Shown piece after piece: positions 17,777 to 24,300 of a stretch of 34,032 bases of DNA. The notes below the pieces were generated by a model, which was not told the DNA's origin, made no database searches, and saw nothing but the letters and a program-made list of their open reading frames with translations. Position numbers and translations under genes: made by a program. The DNA is taken from NCBI GenBank assembly GCA_003141415.1, contig PLLX01000183.1:25607-59638 (forward strand), read 5' to 3'. The first letter of the stretch is position 1; each line of letters starts with the position of its first letter. The stretch is from Bacteroidales bacterium (GTDB taxonomy: Bacteria; Bacteroidota; Bacteroidia; Bacteroidales; VadinHA17).

Positions 17777-17799
17777 TTAATTTCCTCAAGGATAAAAGG

Positions 17800-18303
17800 T
17801 CAACGTTTCTTTTTATTATCAGGTAAAACAGATGAATTTGCAACTACCCTGTCAAGCGTGAAAAAGAGTGTATCGGGTTTAATAGAGGTAATCTCACAAC
17901 CTGATCTCATCTGTACATTCAGACTTTTTGTAAGTCCTGATGTAACAATATAATAGTTTAAAGCTTTATCACCCGGAGCTCTTTTGTAATTGACTTTTGA
18001 AATGTCAATAATCAGAGGAGTTTTTTTCCCAAGGATTTTAAGTTTTAATATTGAATAACCCGGACCTTTAAGAAAGAGGTTCACCTCAGCTGGAAGTGCC
18101 TCAGAAATAACCCTTTCTTTAGGAATGTTGATATACTTTACCTGATATTTTATTCCGGCTTCATTTTCTTTTCCGAGGGAATTCAGGTACCAGAAAATAA
18201 AAGAGAGAAAAAGGAAGAAAGCAAAAACAGCAATATCTCTTTTGATTACTCTTACTCCCTTCTTCAAGAGGTTATTTGTCCGTATTCCATTTTGTCCTTT
18301 CAC
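17800..18303 (-). CDS. YbbR-like domain protein, short form
   Basis: A 167-residue protein with one N-terminal membrane segment (about 24-43, ending FWYLNSLGKE) and then an extracytoplasmic region (ALPAEVNLFLKGPGYSILKLK) typical of YbbR-like domains. In other Bacteroidota the same operon position, between yajC and coaE, is held by a YbbR-like protein that I recall as nearly twice as long; only one domain remains here and the next gene begins 23 nt after the stop, leaving no room for a frameshifted remainder. The start is GTG at 18303; no ATG is close. Function in this phylum is unknown; in Firmicutes YbbR (CdaR) regulates cyclic-di-AMP synthesis. Confidence 0.78.
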   Translation of the reverse strand: MKGQNGIRTNNLLKKGVRVIKRDIAVFAFFLFLSFIFWYLNSLGKENEAGIKYQVKYINIPKERVISEALPAEVNLFLKGPGYSILKLKILGKKTPLIIDISKVNYKRAPGDKALNYYIVTSGLTKSLNVQMRSGCEITSIKPDTLFFTLDRVVANSSVLPDNKKKR

Positions 18304-18327
18304 AAAAGATTTAATGTAAAGAATTAG

Positions 18328-18654
18328 TTATAATTCGTCAGCTGACGGATCTTTCAAAAGAGCGTTTTTGTCAATTCTGAGTTTGACATCTCCACCAACA
18401 TCAACAGTTACATAGTTATCCTTTACTTCATATATTTTTCCATATATTCCTCCGGTCGTAATAACTTTATCACCTCTTTTCAGGGAGGTCCTGTAGTTTG
18501 TCATGTCCTTCTGCTTTTTCATCTGTGGTCTGATCATGAAGAAGTAAAAAACAACAAATACAAGAATAAGTGGAAGAAAGGTCACAAGGGGGTTACTCTG
18601 TCCGGTTGCCCCGGAAGGTTGACCCATCAAATACAAATAGGCAAAATTGGTCAT
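18328..18654 (-). CDS. yajC: Preprotein translocase subunit YajC
   Basis: A 108-residue inner-membrane protein with a single transmembrane segment at about 24-43 (VTFLPLILVFVVFYFFMIRPQ) and the family's conserved RPQMKKQKD and GDKVITTGGIYGKI motifs. It associates with SecD and SecF in the Sec holotranslocon. The operon position between the DUF1573 and YbbR-like genes is usual for the phylum. ATG at 18654; a second Met at codon 10 is possible but adds no better context. Confidence 0.94.
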   Translation of the reverse strand: MTNFAYLYLMGQPSGATGQSNPLVTFLPLILVFVVFYFFMIRPQMKKQKDMTNYRTSLKRGDKVITTGGIYGKIYEVKDNYVTVDVGGDVKLRIDKNALLKDPSADEL

Positions 18655-18675
18655 TGTTTCAATTATTAATTATTA

Positions 18676-19110
18676 TTATTTATTATTGGTCACTACTTCT
18701 GCGGTTATTTTTAATAATACAACGGGGGTTTTTGCATTTGACTTTACAGTAATGGTTTTTGTCTGCATTCCGTTTCTTCCCGAAGTATCAAAAACGACTT
18801 CAAGATTCCCATTGGCCCCCGGAGGAATGGGTTTTGTATCATATTTAGGAACAGTGCATCCGCATGTTGTTGTCGCAGAAGAGATGATAAGATCCGTTGT
18901 TCCTTTGTTATCAAATGTGAATATATAACTGAGCTTCTCTCCCTCTGCAACTTTCCCAAATTCGTGTTGATATTCCCTGAAGACTATTTCACTTGTACCT
19001 GTGCTACTTGTTTTTGGGGAGGAATTGCCTGAATTATTTCCTGTTCCACTACCACAATTTGAAGCTGTAATCGCAACAAGTACCAAAGATATTACCATGA
19101 TCTTCCTCAT
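18676..19110 (-). CDS. DUF1573 domain protein, probable lipoprotein
   Basis: A 144-residue exported protein. The N-terminus is hydrophobic to Cys19, followed by a Gly/Ser/Asn linker as in Bacteroidota lipoproteins; the residue before the Cys is Asn rather than Gly/Ala/Ser, so lipidation is likely but not certain. The remainder is one immunoglobulin-like DUF1573 domain (HEFGKVAEGEKLSYIFTF, then the TTCGCT pair of cysteines and a VVFDTSGRNG strand). The family is very common in Bacteroidota and its role is unknown. It lies between nusB and yajC. Confidence 0.88.
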   Translation of the reverse strand: MRKIMVISLVLVAITASNCGSGTGNNSGNSSPKTSSTGTSEIVFREYQHEFGKVAEGEKLSYIFTFDNKGTTDLIISSATTTCGCTVPKYDTKPIPPGANGNLEVVFDTSGRNGMQTKTITVKSNAKTPVVLLKITAEVVTNNK

Positions 19111-19133
19111 AACATTTATCTTATGTTAATTCA

Positions 19134-20099
19134 TCAACTTTCTTCTGTTAATGTTTCACCAACCAGACCCCTTCCGAACTTGTTAAATAGGCCCTCATCA
19201 CGGATTTCTTTTACTATATTATCTAGAATTCCGTTGACAAAGGTACTGCTTTTTGAGGTACAATAGTATTTTGCAATCTCAATGTATTCATTCAATGTAA
19301 CTTTCACGGGTATTTCCGGGAATTCAAGTATTTCAGTTATTGCCAGCTGCATTACAAGAATGTCCATCAGAGCAATCCTGTCAACCTCCCAGTTGGTTGT
19401 ATTTTTATCAATAAGTTCAGAACATTTTTTTGAATTAAGGATTGCTTTTCTGAATAATATTTTCACAAATTCTTCATCCTCATCGTTTTTGAATAAAGGC
19501 ATTAGTGGAGTTTTTTCTCCGGAATCTGTTTTAAATTTTTTTAGAGTTTTCTCAACCATAGATGAAATGTATTCCATGTCATCATTCCAATATATGCTCT
19601 GTTCTTCAAGGTTTGACTGGAGATCTTCTGAATTTGAAAACAGCTCTGTGATAAGCCTTGTAATGAACTTTTTATCAGATAGATAATTATTATTTTCGGC
19701 GTTCATATACTCATCATATACTTCCCAGACAATCATTTTATTGTATAGCAGGCGGGGAATATGTGAGTTGTTAACCCAGGAAAGCTTTTTAGTGGAAATA
19801 TAGGTTTTAAATTCAATATTTTTTCTGAGCTGAGCGATAACCTGATTATCAATGAATCTTTTTCTTGGGTTCAGATCTTCGTGAGATGGAATTCTCTTCT
19901 GAAGAGCCTGATCGATCTTCTCCCCTGCAATATCAGCTATTTCAAGAACAAGCAGCAGCAGATAATGATAAAGATCGTAACTCTTACCAATACTGAACAT
20001 CAATTCTGTCTCGGCATGTGCAAGATTCTCATCCTCCCTGCGGTTAAAAGCATAAAGAGCCATCAGGGCTTTTACACGTAATAATCTTCTGCTTATCAT
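19134..20099 (-). CDS. nusB: Transcription antitermination protein NusB, long form
   Basis: A 321-residue protein. The C-terminal 120-130 residues form the NusB helical domain that binds boxA RNA with NusE (RKAILNSKKCSELIDKNTTNWEVDRIALMDILVMQLAITEIL, followed by PVKVTLNEYIEIAKYY and FVNGILDNI). The N-terminal 180 residues are an extra helical region (RVKALMALYAF at the start) found in long Bacteroidota NusB proteins, against about 140 residues in E. coli. It is first in its operon, with a well-formed promoter at 20126-20155. It controls rRNA operon transcription; the extension's role is unknown. Confidence 0.93.
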   Translation of the reverse strand: MISRRLLRVKALMALYAFNRREDENLAHAETELMFSIGKSYDLYHYLLLLVLEIADIAGEKIDQALQKRIPSHEDLNPRKRFIDNQVIAQLRKNIEFKTYISTKKLSWVNNSHIPRLLYNKMIVWEVYDEYMNAENNNYLSDKKFITRLITELFSNSEDLQSNLEEQSIYWNDDMEYISSMVEKTLKKFKTDSGEKTPLMPLFKNDEDEEFVKILFRKAILNSKKCSELIDKNTTNWEVDRIALMDILVMQLAITEILEFPEIPVKVTLNEYIEIAKYYCTSKSSTFVNGILDNIVKEIRDEGLFNKFGRGLVGETLTEES

Positions 20100-20125
20100 T
20101 TATAAAGAACCTCAATTTTCCGCAG

Positions 20126-20155
20126 CAAAAATACTCTTTTTCCCTTTCCCTCAAA
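20126..20155 (-). promoter_or_regulatory. Promoter of the nusB-djlA-like operon
   Basis: On the minus strand TTTG (20155-20152), an 18-nt spacer, then TATTTTTG (20133-20126) match the Bacteroidota -33/-7 promoter at every defined position. The box ends 26 nt before the nusB ATG, giving a leader of about 20 nt. Confidence 0.75.
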
Positions 20156-20193
20156 ACAACTAAGCAAAATTAAGGACAAATAATCTGCCCGGT

Positions 20194-20223
20194 TTTGATT
20201 TGATAAAATAATTGTTACATTTG
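20194..20223 (+). promoter_or_regulatory. Promoter of the DUF3276 gene
   Basis: TTTG (20194-20197), an 18-nt spacer and TACATTTG (20216-20223) match the Bacteroidota promoter fully. It shows that an in-frame start at 20212 cannot be used and points to the ATG at 20263. It is divergent from the nusB promoter 39 nt away. Confidence 0.75.
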
Positions 20224-20262
20224 ACAATACAAAACAAAACCCTAACACTAACTGACTTAGAA

Positions 20263-20664
20263 ATGGAAGAAGAAGCCGGAATACAGGAAGTTATAAACGG
20301 GCATGATGAAAAAAATATAAAAGAAGAAATTTTCACCAAAGTGGTGCGTGCCGGAAAAAGAACCTATTTTTTTGATGTTAAAGCTACAAGGAAAGATGAT
20401 TATTATCTGACGATTACTGAAAGCAAGAAACGATTAGGTAAAGAAGGGAAAGTGTTTTACGAAAAACATAAGATCTTCCTCTATAAAGAAGATTTTGAAA
20501 AGTTTTCGGAAGGATTAAAAGATGCTGTTACATATATTGGTAATGGCAAAGATGAATCAAAAGCTCCCGAACCAACGTCATTTGCTGAAATAAGTGATGA
20601 AAAAAGTAATCTGGCAGCAGAAGAATTCACAAACATTGAGTTTGAAGACCTTGGCAAGAAGTGA
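20263..20664 (+). CDS. DUF3276 / PUR-alpha-like nucleic-acid-binding protein
   Basis: A 133-residue protein with the DUF3276 core: EIFTKVVRAGKRTYFFDVKAT, DDYYLTITESKKR and YEKHKIFLYKEDFEKF. This is a single PUR repeat (beta-sheet plus helix) known in Bacteroidota and spirochaetes to bind single-stranded DNA or RNA, probably as a dimer. The N-terminal 25 and C-terminal 35 residues are acidic and look disordered. The start ATG at 20263 was chosen because the promoter box ends at 20223. It precedes the DUF456 gene by 14 nt. The target sequence is unknown. Confidence 0.88.
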   Translation: MEEEAGIQEVINGHDEKNIKEEIFTKVVRAGKRTYFFDVKATRKDDYYLTITESKKRLGKEGKVFYEKHKIFLYKEDFEKFSEGLKDAVTYIGNGKDESKAPEPTSFAEISDEKSNLAAEEFTNIEFEDLGKK

Positions 20665-20678
20665 AATTGATTATTTAA

Positions 20679-21158
20679 ATGTCTGATTATATACTCCTTA
20701 TTCTGGGCATCATTTTTATGATCATAGGAATAATCGGGTGCCTTGTTCCAGTATTACCCGGACCTCCTTTAAGTTTTCTTGGAATAATATTTCTTAATCT
20801 GACAAGATTTGGTCAGTTTTCAACACCTACTTTAATTATTCTGGGGGTAATCGCTGTTTTAGTTACAGTTCTAGATTATATTGTACCGATTTGGGGAACA
20901 AAAAAGTTTGGCGGTTCCAAGTACGGAACCAAAGGCGCTACCGTTGGTTTGATAGTAGGTTTTTTCCTTGGTCCCCTTGGCATAATTTTAGGCCCATTAA
21001 TTGGTGCATTTGTTGGCGAAATGATATTCAAAGATGATATGAGTTACGCTTTTAAGGCCGGTTTCGGAAGTCTGTTGGGATTCCTTACAGGTATCGGTCT
21101 TAAGCTTGCTGCTTCTTTTGTTATGACTTTTTATTTTGTGAAGGAGCTGATTTCCTAA
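20679..21158 (+). CDS. DUF456 family membrane protein
   Basis: A 159-residue very hydrophobic protein with about four to five membrane segments. The pattern [18 protein letters not shown] near the N-terminus and the glycine-rich [21 protein letters not shown] helix pair are DUF456 hallmarks; [14 protein letters not shown] is the conserved cytoplasmic loop between them. Function is unknown; the glycine-zipper helices suggest packing into an oligomer. It follows the DUF3276 gene closely, and its last 4 nt overlap the end of the convergent ornithine carbamoyltransferase gene. Confidence 0.88.
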   Translation: MSDYILLILGIIFMIIGIIGCLVPVLPGPPLSFLGIIFLNLTRFGQFSTPTLIILGVIAVLVTVLDYIVPIWGTKKFGGSKYGTKGATVGLIVGFFLGPLGIILGPLIGAFVGEMIFKDDMSYAFKAGFGSLLGFLTGIGLKLAASFVMTFYFVKELIS

Positions 21159-22159
21159 AAAGCGCCCAGAGTAGCAACCATAACCGCCTTAATTGTATGA
21201 AGTCGATTTTCTGCCTCGTCGAAAACTATTGAATATTTGGATTCAAACACATCTTCTGTAACTTCCATCCCATCGAGACCAAATTTTTTGAAGATATCCT
21301 CTCCTACTTTTGTATCTCTGTTATGAAATGCGGGAAGACAATGAAGAAATTTAACTGACGGGTTTCCGGTTTTTTCTATTGCTTTCATATTCACCTGGAA
21401 TGGTTTTAAGGATCTTATTCTCTCTTCCCAAACAGAATCATGTTCACCCATAGATACCCATACGTCGGTATAAAGAAAATCTGCACCTTTAACTGCCACA
21501 TCTACATTTTCTGTAATAGTAATCTTTGCGCCCGTCTCTTTTGCAACTGCCCGGCATTTTACCACCAGCTCTTCAGAGGGCTGATAAGCTTTTGGAGCTG
21601 CAATTCTGAAATCAATTCCCATTTTGGCCGAGCCAACCATAAGGGAATTGCCCATATTATACCGGGCATCACCCAGGTAGCAGAAAACCATTTTATTTAG
21701 AGGCTTATCCGAGTGTTCTATCATTGTAAGAAAATCGGCAAGGATCTGAGTTGGATGAAATTCATTAGTCAGCCCATTCCATACAGGCACTCCTGCATAC
21801 CTTGCAAGCTCTTCAACTATATCCTGACCATAACCACGATATTCAATTCCATCATACATACCACCAAGTACCCTGGCAGTATCTTTCATCGACTCTTTCT
21901 GACCAATCTGGGAACCTGTGGGGCCAAGATAAGTTACATGTGCTCCCTGATCATAACCAGCAACTTCAAAAGCACAACGTGTTCGTGTTGATGCTTTTTC
22001 AAAAATAAGTGCAATATTTTTCCCCTTAAGGTGCTGTTTTTCAGTTCCATTATGTTTTGCTTCTTTCAGTTTTGCAGCCAGATCGAGGAGATATGTAATC
22101 TCTTCCGGAGTGAAATCAAGAAGTTTAAGAAAATGACGGCTATGAAGGTTGATAGACAT
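21155..22159 (-). CDS. arcB: Ornithine carbamoyltransferase, probably catabolic
   Basis: A 334-residue enzyme that interconverts ornithine plus carbamoyl phosphate with citrulline plus phosphate. Carbamoyl-phosphate-binding STRTR is at 57-61, HPTQ at 135-138; ornithine-binding D232 with SM at 236-237; and HCLP at 273-276. This is true ornithine rather than N-acetyl- or N-succinylornithine specificity as far as the SM motif shows. The carbamate kinase gene next to it favours the catabolic direction (ArcB); an anabolic ArgF role is not excluded. No arginine deiminase gene is in the window. An 88-nt heptamer-built inverted repeat separates it from the carbamate kinase stop upstream. Confidence 0.92.
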   Translation of the reverse strand: MSINLHSRHFLKLLDFTPEEITYLLDLAAKLKEAKHNGTEKQHLKGKNIALIFEKASTRTRCAFEVAGYDQGAHVTYLGPTGSQIGQKESMKDTARVLGGMYDGIEYRGYGQDIVEELARYAGVPVWNGLTNEFHPTQILADFLTMIEHSDKPLNKMVFCYLGDARYNMGNSLMVGSAKMGIDFRIAAPKAYQPSEELVVKCRAVAKETGAKITITENVDVAVKGADFLYTDVWVSMGEHDSVWEERIRSLKPFQVNMKAIEKTGNPSVKFLHCLPAFHNRDTKVGEDIFKKFGLDGMEVTEDVFESKYSIVFDEAENRLHTIKAVMVATLGAF

Positions 22160-22210
22160 AACTTATTAATTTGGTTTTGTAAAAACAGAAAAAATGTTCA
22201 TTTATTAAAG

Positions 22211-22298
22211 GGTTGCAGGCAACAGGCAACAGGCTTCAGGTAGTTTTTCCTGATACCTGATACCATACCTGATACCTGGCTCCTGGCGCCTGAATCCT
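22211..22298. repeat. Inverted repeat with heptamer-built arms
   Basis: The left arm (22211-22243) is made of CAGGNNN units (CAGGCAA twice, CAGGCTT, CAGGTAG) and the right arm (22249-22298) of CCTGNNN units (CCTGATA three times, CCTGGCT, CCTGGCG, CCTGAAT) with one 5-nt irregular unit. They pair over about 30 nt around a five-T loop. The right arm includes most of the carbamate kinase stop codon. It lies between two genes of one strand, so it could end or process a shared transcript. Confidence 0.75.
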
Positions 22299-23265
22299 AT
22301 CTTCGATCGTCCTCATATTCCATCGTAATCTTTGAACCATATTTTTTGTCAGCCAGCTTAAATGCTTCAGTGATAACGCTTTTTCTGCCGCCATGTTTAA
22401 TAAAATTCAGGCATGCTTCTATCTTGGGCGCCATACTCCCCTTTGCAAACTGACCTTCATTCAGGTATTTCAGAGTATCGTCATAGTTGAGAAATTCCCT
22501 GATCTTCTGATCCGGTTTTTTATAATTGAGGTATATATATGGCACATCTGTAAGAATATAGAACTCGTCAGCTCCAATCTGTGTTGCCAGAAGTGAAGAA
22601 GCCAAATCTTTATCAATAACGGCTTCTGCCGGTCTGACATCTTTTTTTTCATCAATATAGACCGGTACTCCTCCTCCACCGGCTGCAATAACAATATTCC
22701 CTTTCCTGGCAAGGTCACTGATAATTGATTCATTTATTACGCCAGCAGGAACCGGAGATGGAACAACCCTCCTGAAACCTCCATCGGACTTAACCTCCTC
22801 TTTGAATATCCAACCTTTTTTCGTGGAAAGATCATCGGTCTCTTCCTTTGAATATATTTTACCAACTCTTTTTTGAGGGTCGTAAAAAGCATGATCATTA
22901 ATATCAACCAGAACCTGGGTAACAATGCAAATAACATTTTTAATAATCCCATGTTTGTTGAGTACATTTCTGAATATTCGCTCAATCATATACCCAATTC
23001 CTCCCTGCGAGTCAGCCACACAAATATCGACAGGCATCTGGGCAATGCCATACAACTGTTCACCCGCATCATTCCTCATAAGGATATTACCTACCTGAGG
23101 TCCATTCCCATGGGTAATGACAAGTTCGTAACCATCGTTAATTAAAAATATCAGGTTTTCAAGAGTTTCAGTGGTGTTTTGTTCCTGTTCATCAATAGTT
23201 CCGGCCTGATCACCTCTTAAAAGAGCATTACCTCCAAGTGCAACAACAGCAAGTTTCTTTTTCAT
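22297..23265 (-). CDS. arcC: Carbamate kinase
   Basis: A 322-residue enzyme of the amino acid kinase fold that makes ATP and carbamate from carbamoyl phosphate and ADP. The start KLAVVALGGNALL (phosphate-binding glycines), THGNGPQVGNILMRND, the DSQGGIGYM segment, VIAAGGGGVPVY and DKDLASSLLATQIGAD are all family motifs, and the length is normal. With the neighbouring ornithine carbamoyltransferase it forms the energy-yielding half of citrulline breakdown. The ATG at 23265 is fixed by the first beta strand; a TACTTTTG promoter box ends only 6 nt upstream. Confidence 0.95.
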   Translation of the reverse strand: MKKKLAVVALGGNALLRGDQAGTIDEQEQNTTETLENLIFLINDGYELVITHGNGPQVGNILMRNDAGEQLYGIAQMPVDICVADSQGGIGYMIERIFRNVLNKHGIIKNVICIVTQVLVDINDHAFYDPQKRVGKIYSKEETDDLSTKKGWIFKEEVKSDGGFRRVVPSPVPAGVINESIISDLARKGNIVIAAGGGGVPVYIDEKKDVRPAEAVIDKDLASSLLATQIGADEFYILTDVPYIYLNYKKPDQKIREFLNYDDTLKYLNEGQFAKGSMAPKIEACLNFIKHGGRKSVITEAFKLADKKYGSKITMEYEDDRR

Positions 23266-23271
23266 AGATCA

Positions 23272-23279
23272 CAAAAGTA
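23272..23279 (-). promoter_or_regulatory. -7 box (TACTTTTG) very close to the arcC start
   Basis: On the minus strand this fully matches TAnnTTTG and ends 6 nt before the ATG. If used as in other Bacteroidota promoters, the mRNA would start at or within a few nt of the ATG. There is no TTTG at the matching -33 position. Confidence 0.45.
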
Positions 23280-23440
23280 CCAAAATTCAAAGAATTCCTT
23301 ATCAGAATATTAAGATTAGAAATCGTGATGATTAATGTTTTATGCCATATCTCACATGATTAACGTCATAAATATCAACTGTTGAAACTGAAGTTAAAAA
23401 AAAATACTACATTTACGAAATTCAAAATACTACCAGATAA

Positions 23441-24127
23441 GTGAGATTCAGCTATGTTTTGTTCATTGCGGTTATCTTAGCAATGGCAGGTTTCTCCTGT
23501 AAGGAAAAAGGGGGGAAATATATAAATCAGGGGGAAATCCATTATAACATAGATTATATCGGTAATTTCGGTCCGATGCCGAAAGAGGTTCTGCCTAAGA
23601 ATCTTATCGTATCTTTTAAAAATAACAAAATCCTCTTCGAGATGATTTCTTCCTTTGGAAATTCCGGAATACTTAATCTGGCTAATTCTGAAAAAGGAAT
23701 CTTCGACACATATTTCAGTCTTTTTACTTTAAAATATTTCTACCCTGTTCAGCCTGGTGAACAGTTTCCGGGTTTTGAAGCTATGCAAGGAATATTGATC
23801 AGGAAAACAACAAAGACATCAGTAATTTGCGGGTACAACTGTAAAAACGCAGAGGTTACATTCCCTGCTGACAGGAACAAAGTCTATCAAATATGGTATA
23901 CCAACGAGATAAATATTAAAAATCCTAATACCGCCACTCCATTCAGTCAGGTTGACGGAATATTAATGAGTTTTTTCTTTTTCCTGGGACCTGCAGAACT
24001 TCATTTTGAGGCAGAAACCGTTTATAAAAAAGAAATACCTGACGAAGCGTTCGAAAGAAGGGAAAAATTCATGCGGGTTTCGAGGGATGAAATCGATAAG
24101 TTCATTAATAAAATGATAAGCCTGTAA
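23441..24127 (+). CDS. Putative lipoprotein of unknown function
   Basis: A 228-residue protein with a hydrophobic N-terminus (residues 3-19) ending in AGFSC, so Cys20 is a likely lipidation site, followed by a Lys/Gly/Glu linker. The mature part is predicted mainly beta (repeated GEIHYNIDYIGNFG, TTKTSVICGYNCKNAEV, then KVYQIWYTNEI), with two cysteines near 130 that could form a disulfide. It recalls DUF4412-like periplasmic beta proteins, but I cannot place it. The start is GTG at 23441; no in-frame ATG before the lipobox is usable. It stands alone, with a degenerate repeat right after the stop and ftsK 173 nt further on. Confidence 0.7.
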   Translation: MRFSYVLFIAVILAMAGFSCKEKGGKYINQGEIHYNIDYIGNFGPMPKEVLPKNLIVSFKNNKILFEMISSFGNSGILNLANSEKGIFDTYFSLFTLKYFYPVQPGEQFPGFEAMQGILIRKTTKTSVICGYNCKNAEVTFPADRNKVYQIWYTNEINIKNPNTATPFSQVDGILMSFFFFLGPAELHFEAETVYKKEIPDEAFERREKFMRVSRDEIDKFINKMISL

Positions 24128-24188
24128 GTCGCAAGGAACGCAGCGCAGGGCACAGAGCGCAGTTCAAACCGCCAGGAACGTTCTGTTT
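24128..24188. repeat. Degenerate short-period repeat remnant
   Basis: Directly after the lipoprotein stop is a run of units such as CGCAAGGAA, CGCAG, CGCAGGG and CACAGAGCGCAG, with a near-palindrome CAGGAACGTTCTG at 24173-24185. It looks like the worn half of a larger inverted repeat of the kind seen at 31584-31681; I cannot find a full partner arm. Confidence 0.4.
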
Positions 24189-24222
24189 TAAGAATCCCTT
24201 CCAAAACTTTATCTCTCTACTT

Positions 24223-24252
24223 TTTGACTAAGGCTCAAAATTATTACCTTTG
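24223..24252 (+). promoter_or_regulatory. Promoter of ftsK-lolA
   Basis: TTTG (24223-24226), an 18-nt spacer, and TACCTTTG (24245-24252) match the Bacteroidota promoter at all defined positions. It gives a leader of about 40 nt before the ATG at 24301. Confidence 0.72.
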
Positions 24253-24300
24253 GGTTGCGTTTAAAAAACGATAACTGATTAGAAAAAACTTTACCACGAG

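Noticed and set aside
18744-18959. Alternative minus-strand frame inside the DUF1573 gene
   Set aside because: No family features; it is a shadow of the clear DUF1573 frame.
20212-20262. Upstream in-frame start for the DUF3276 gene
   Set aside because: It would lie within the -7 box of a fully matching promoter, and family members begin nearer to 20263.
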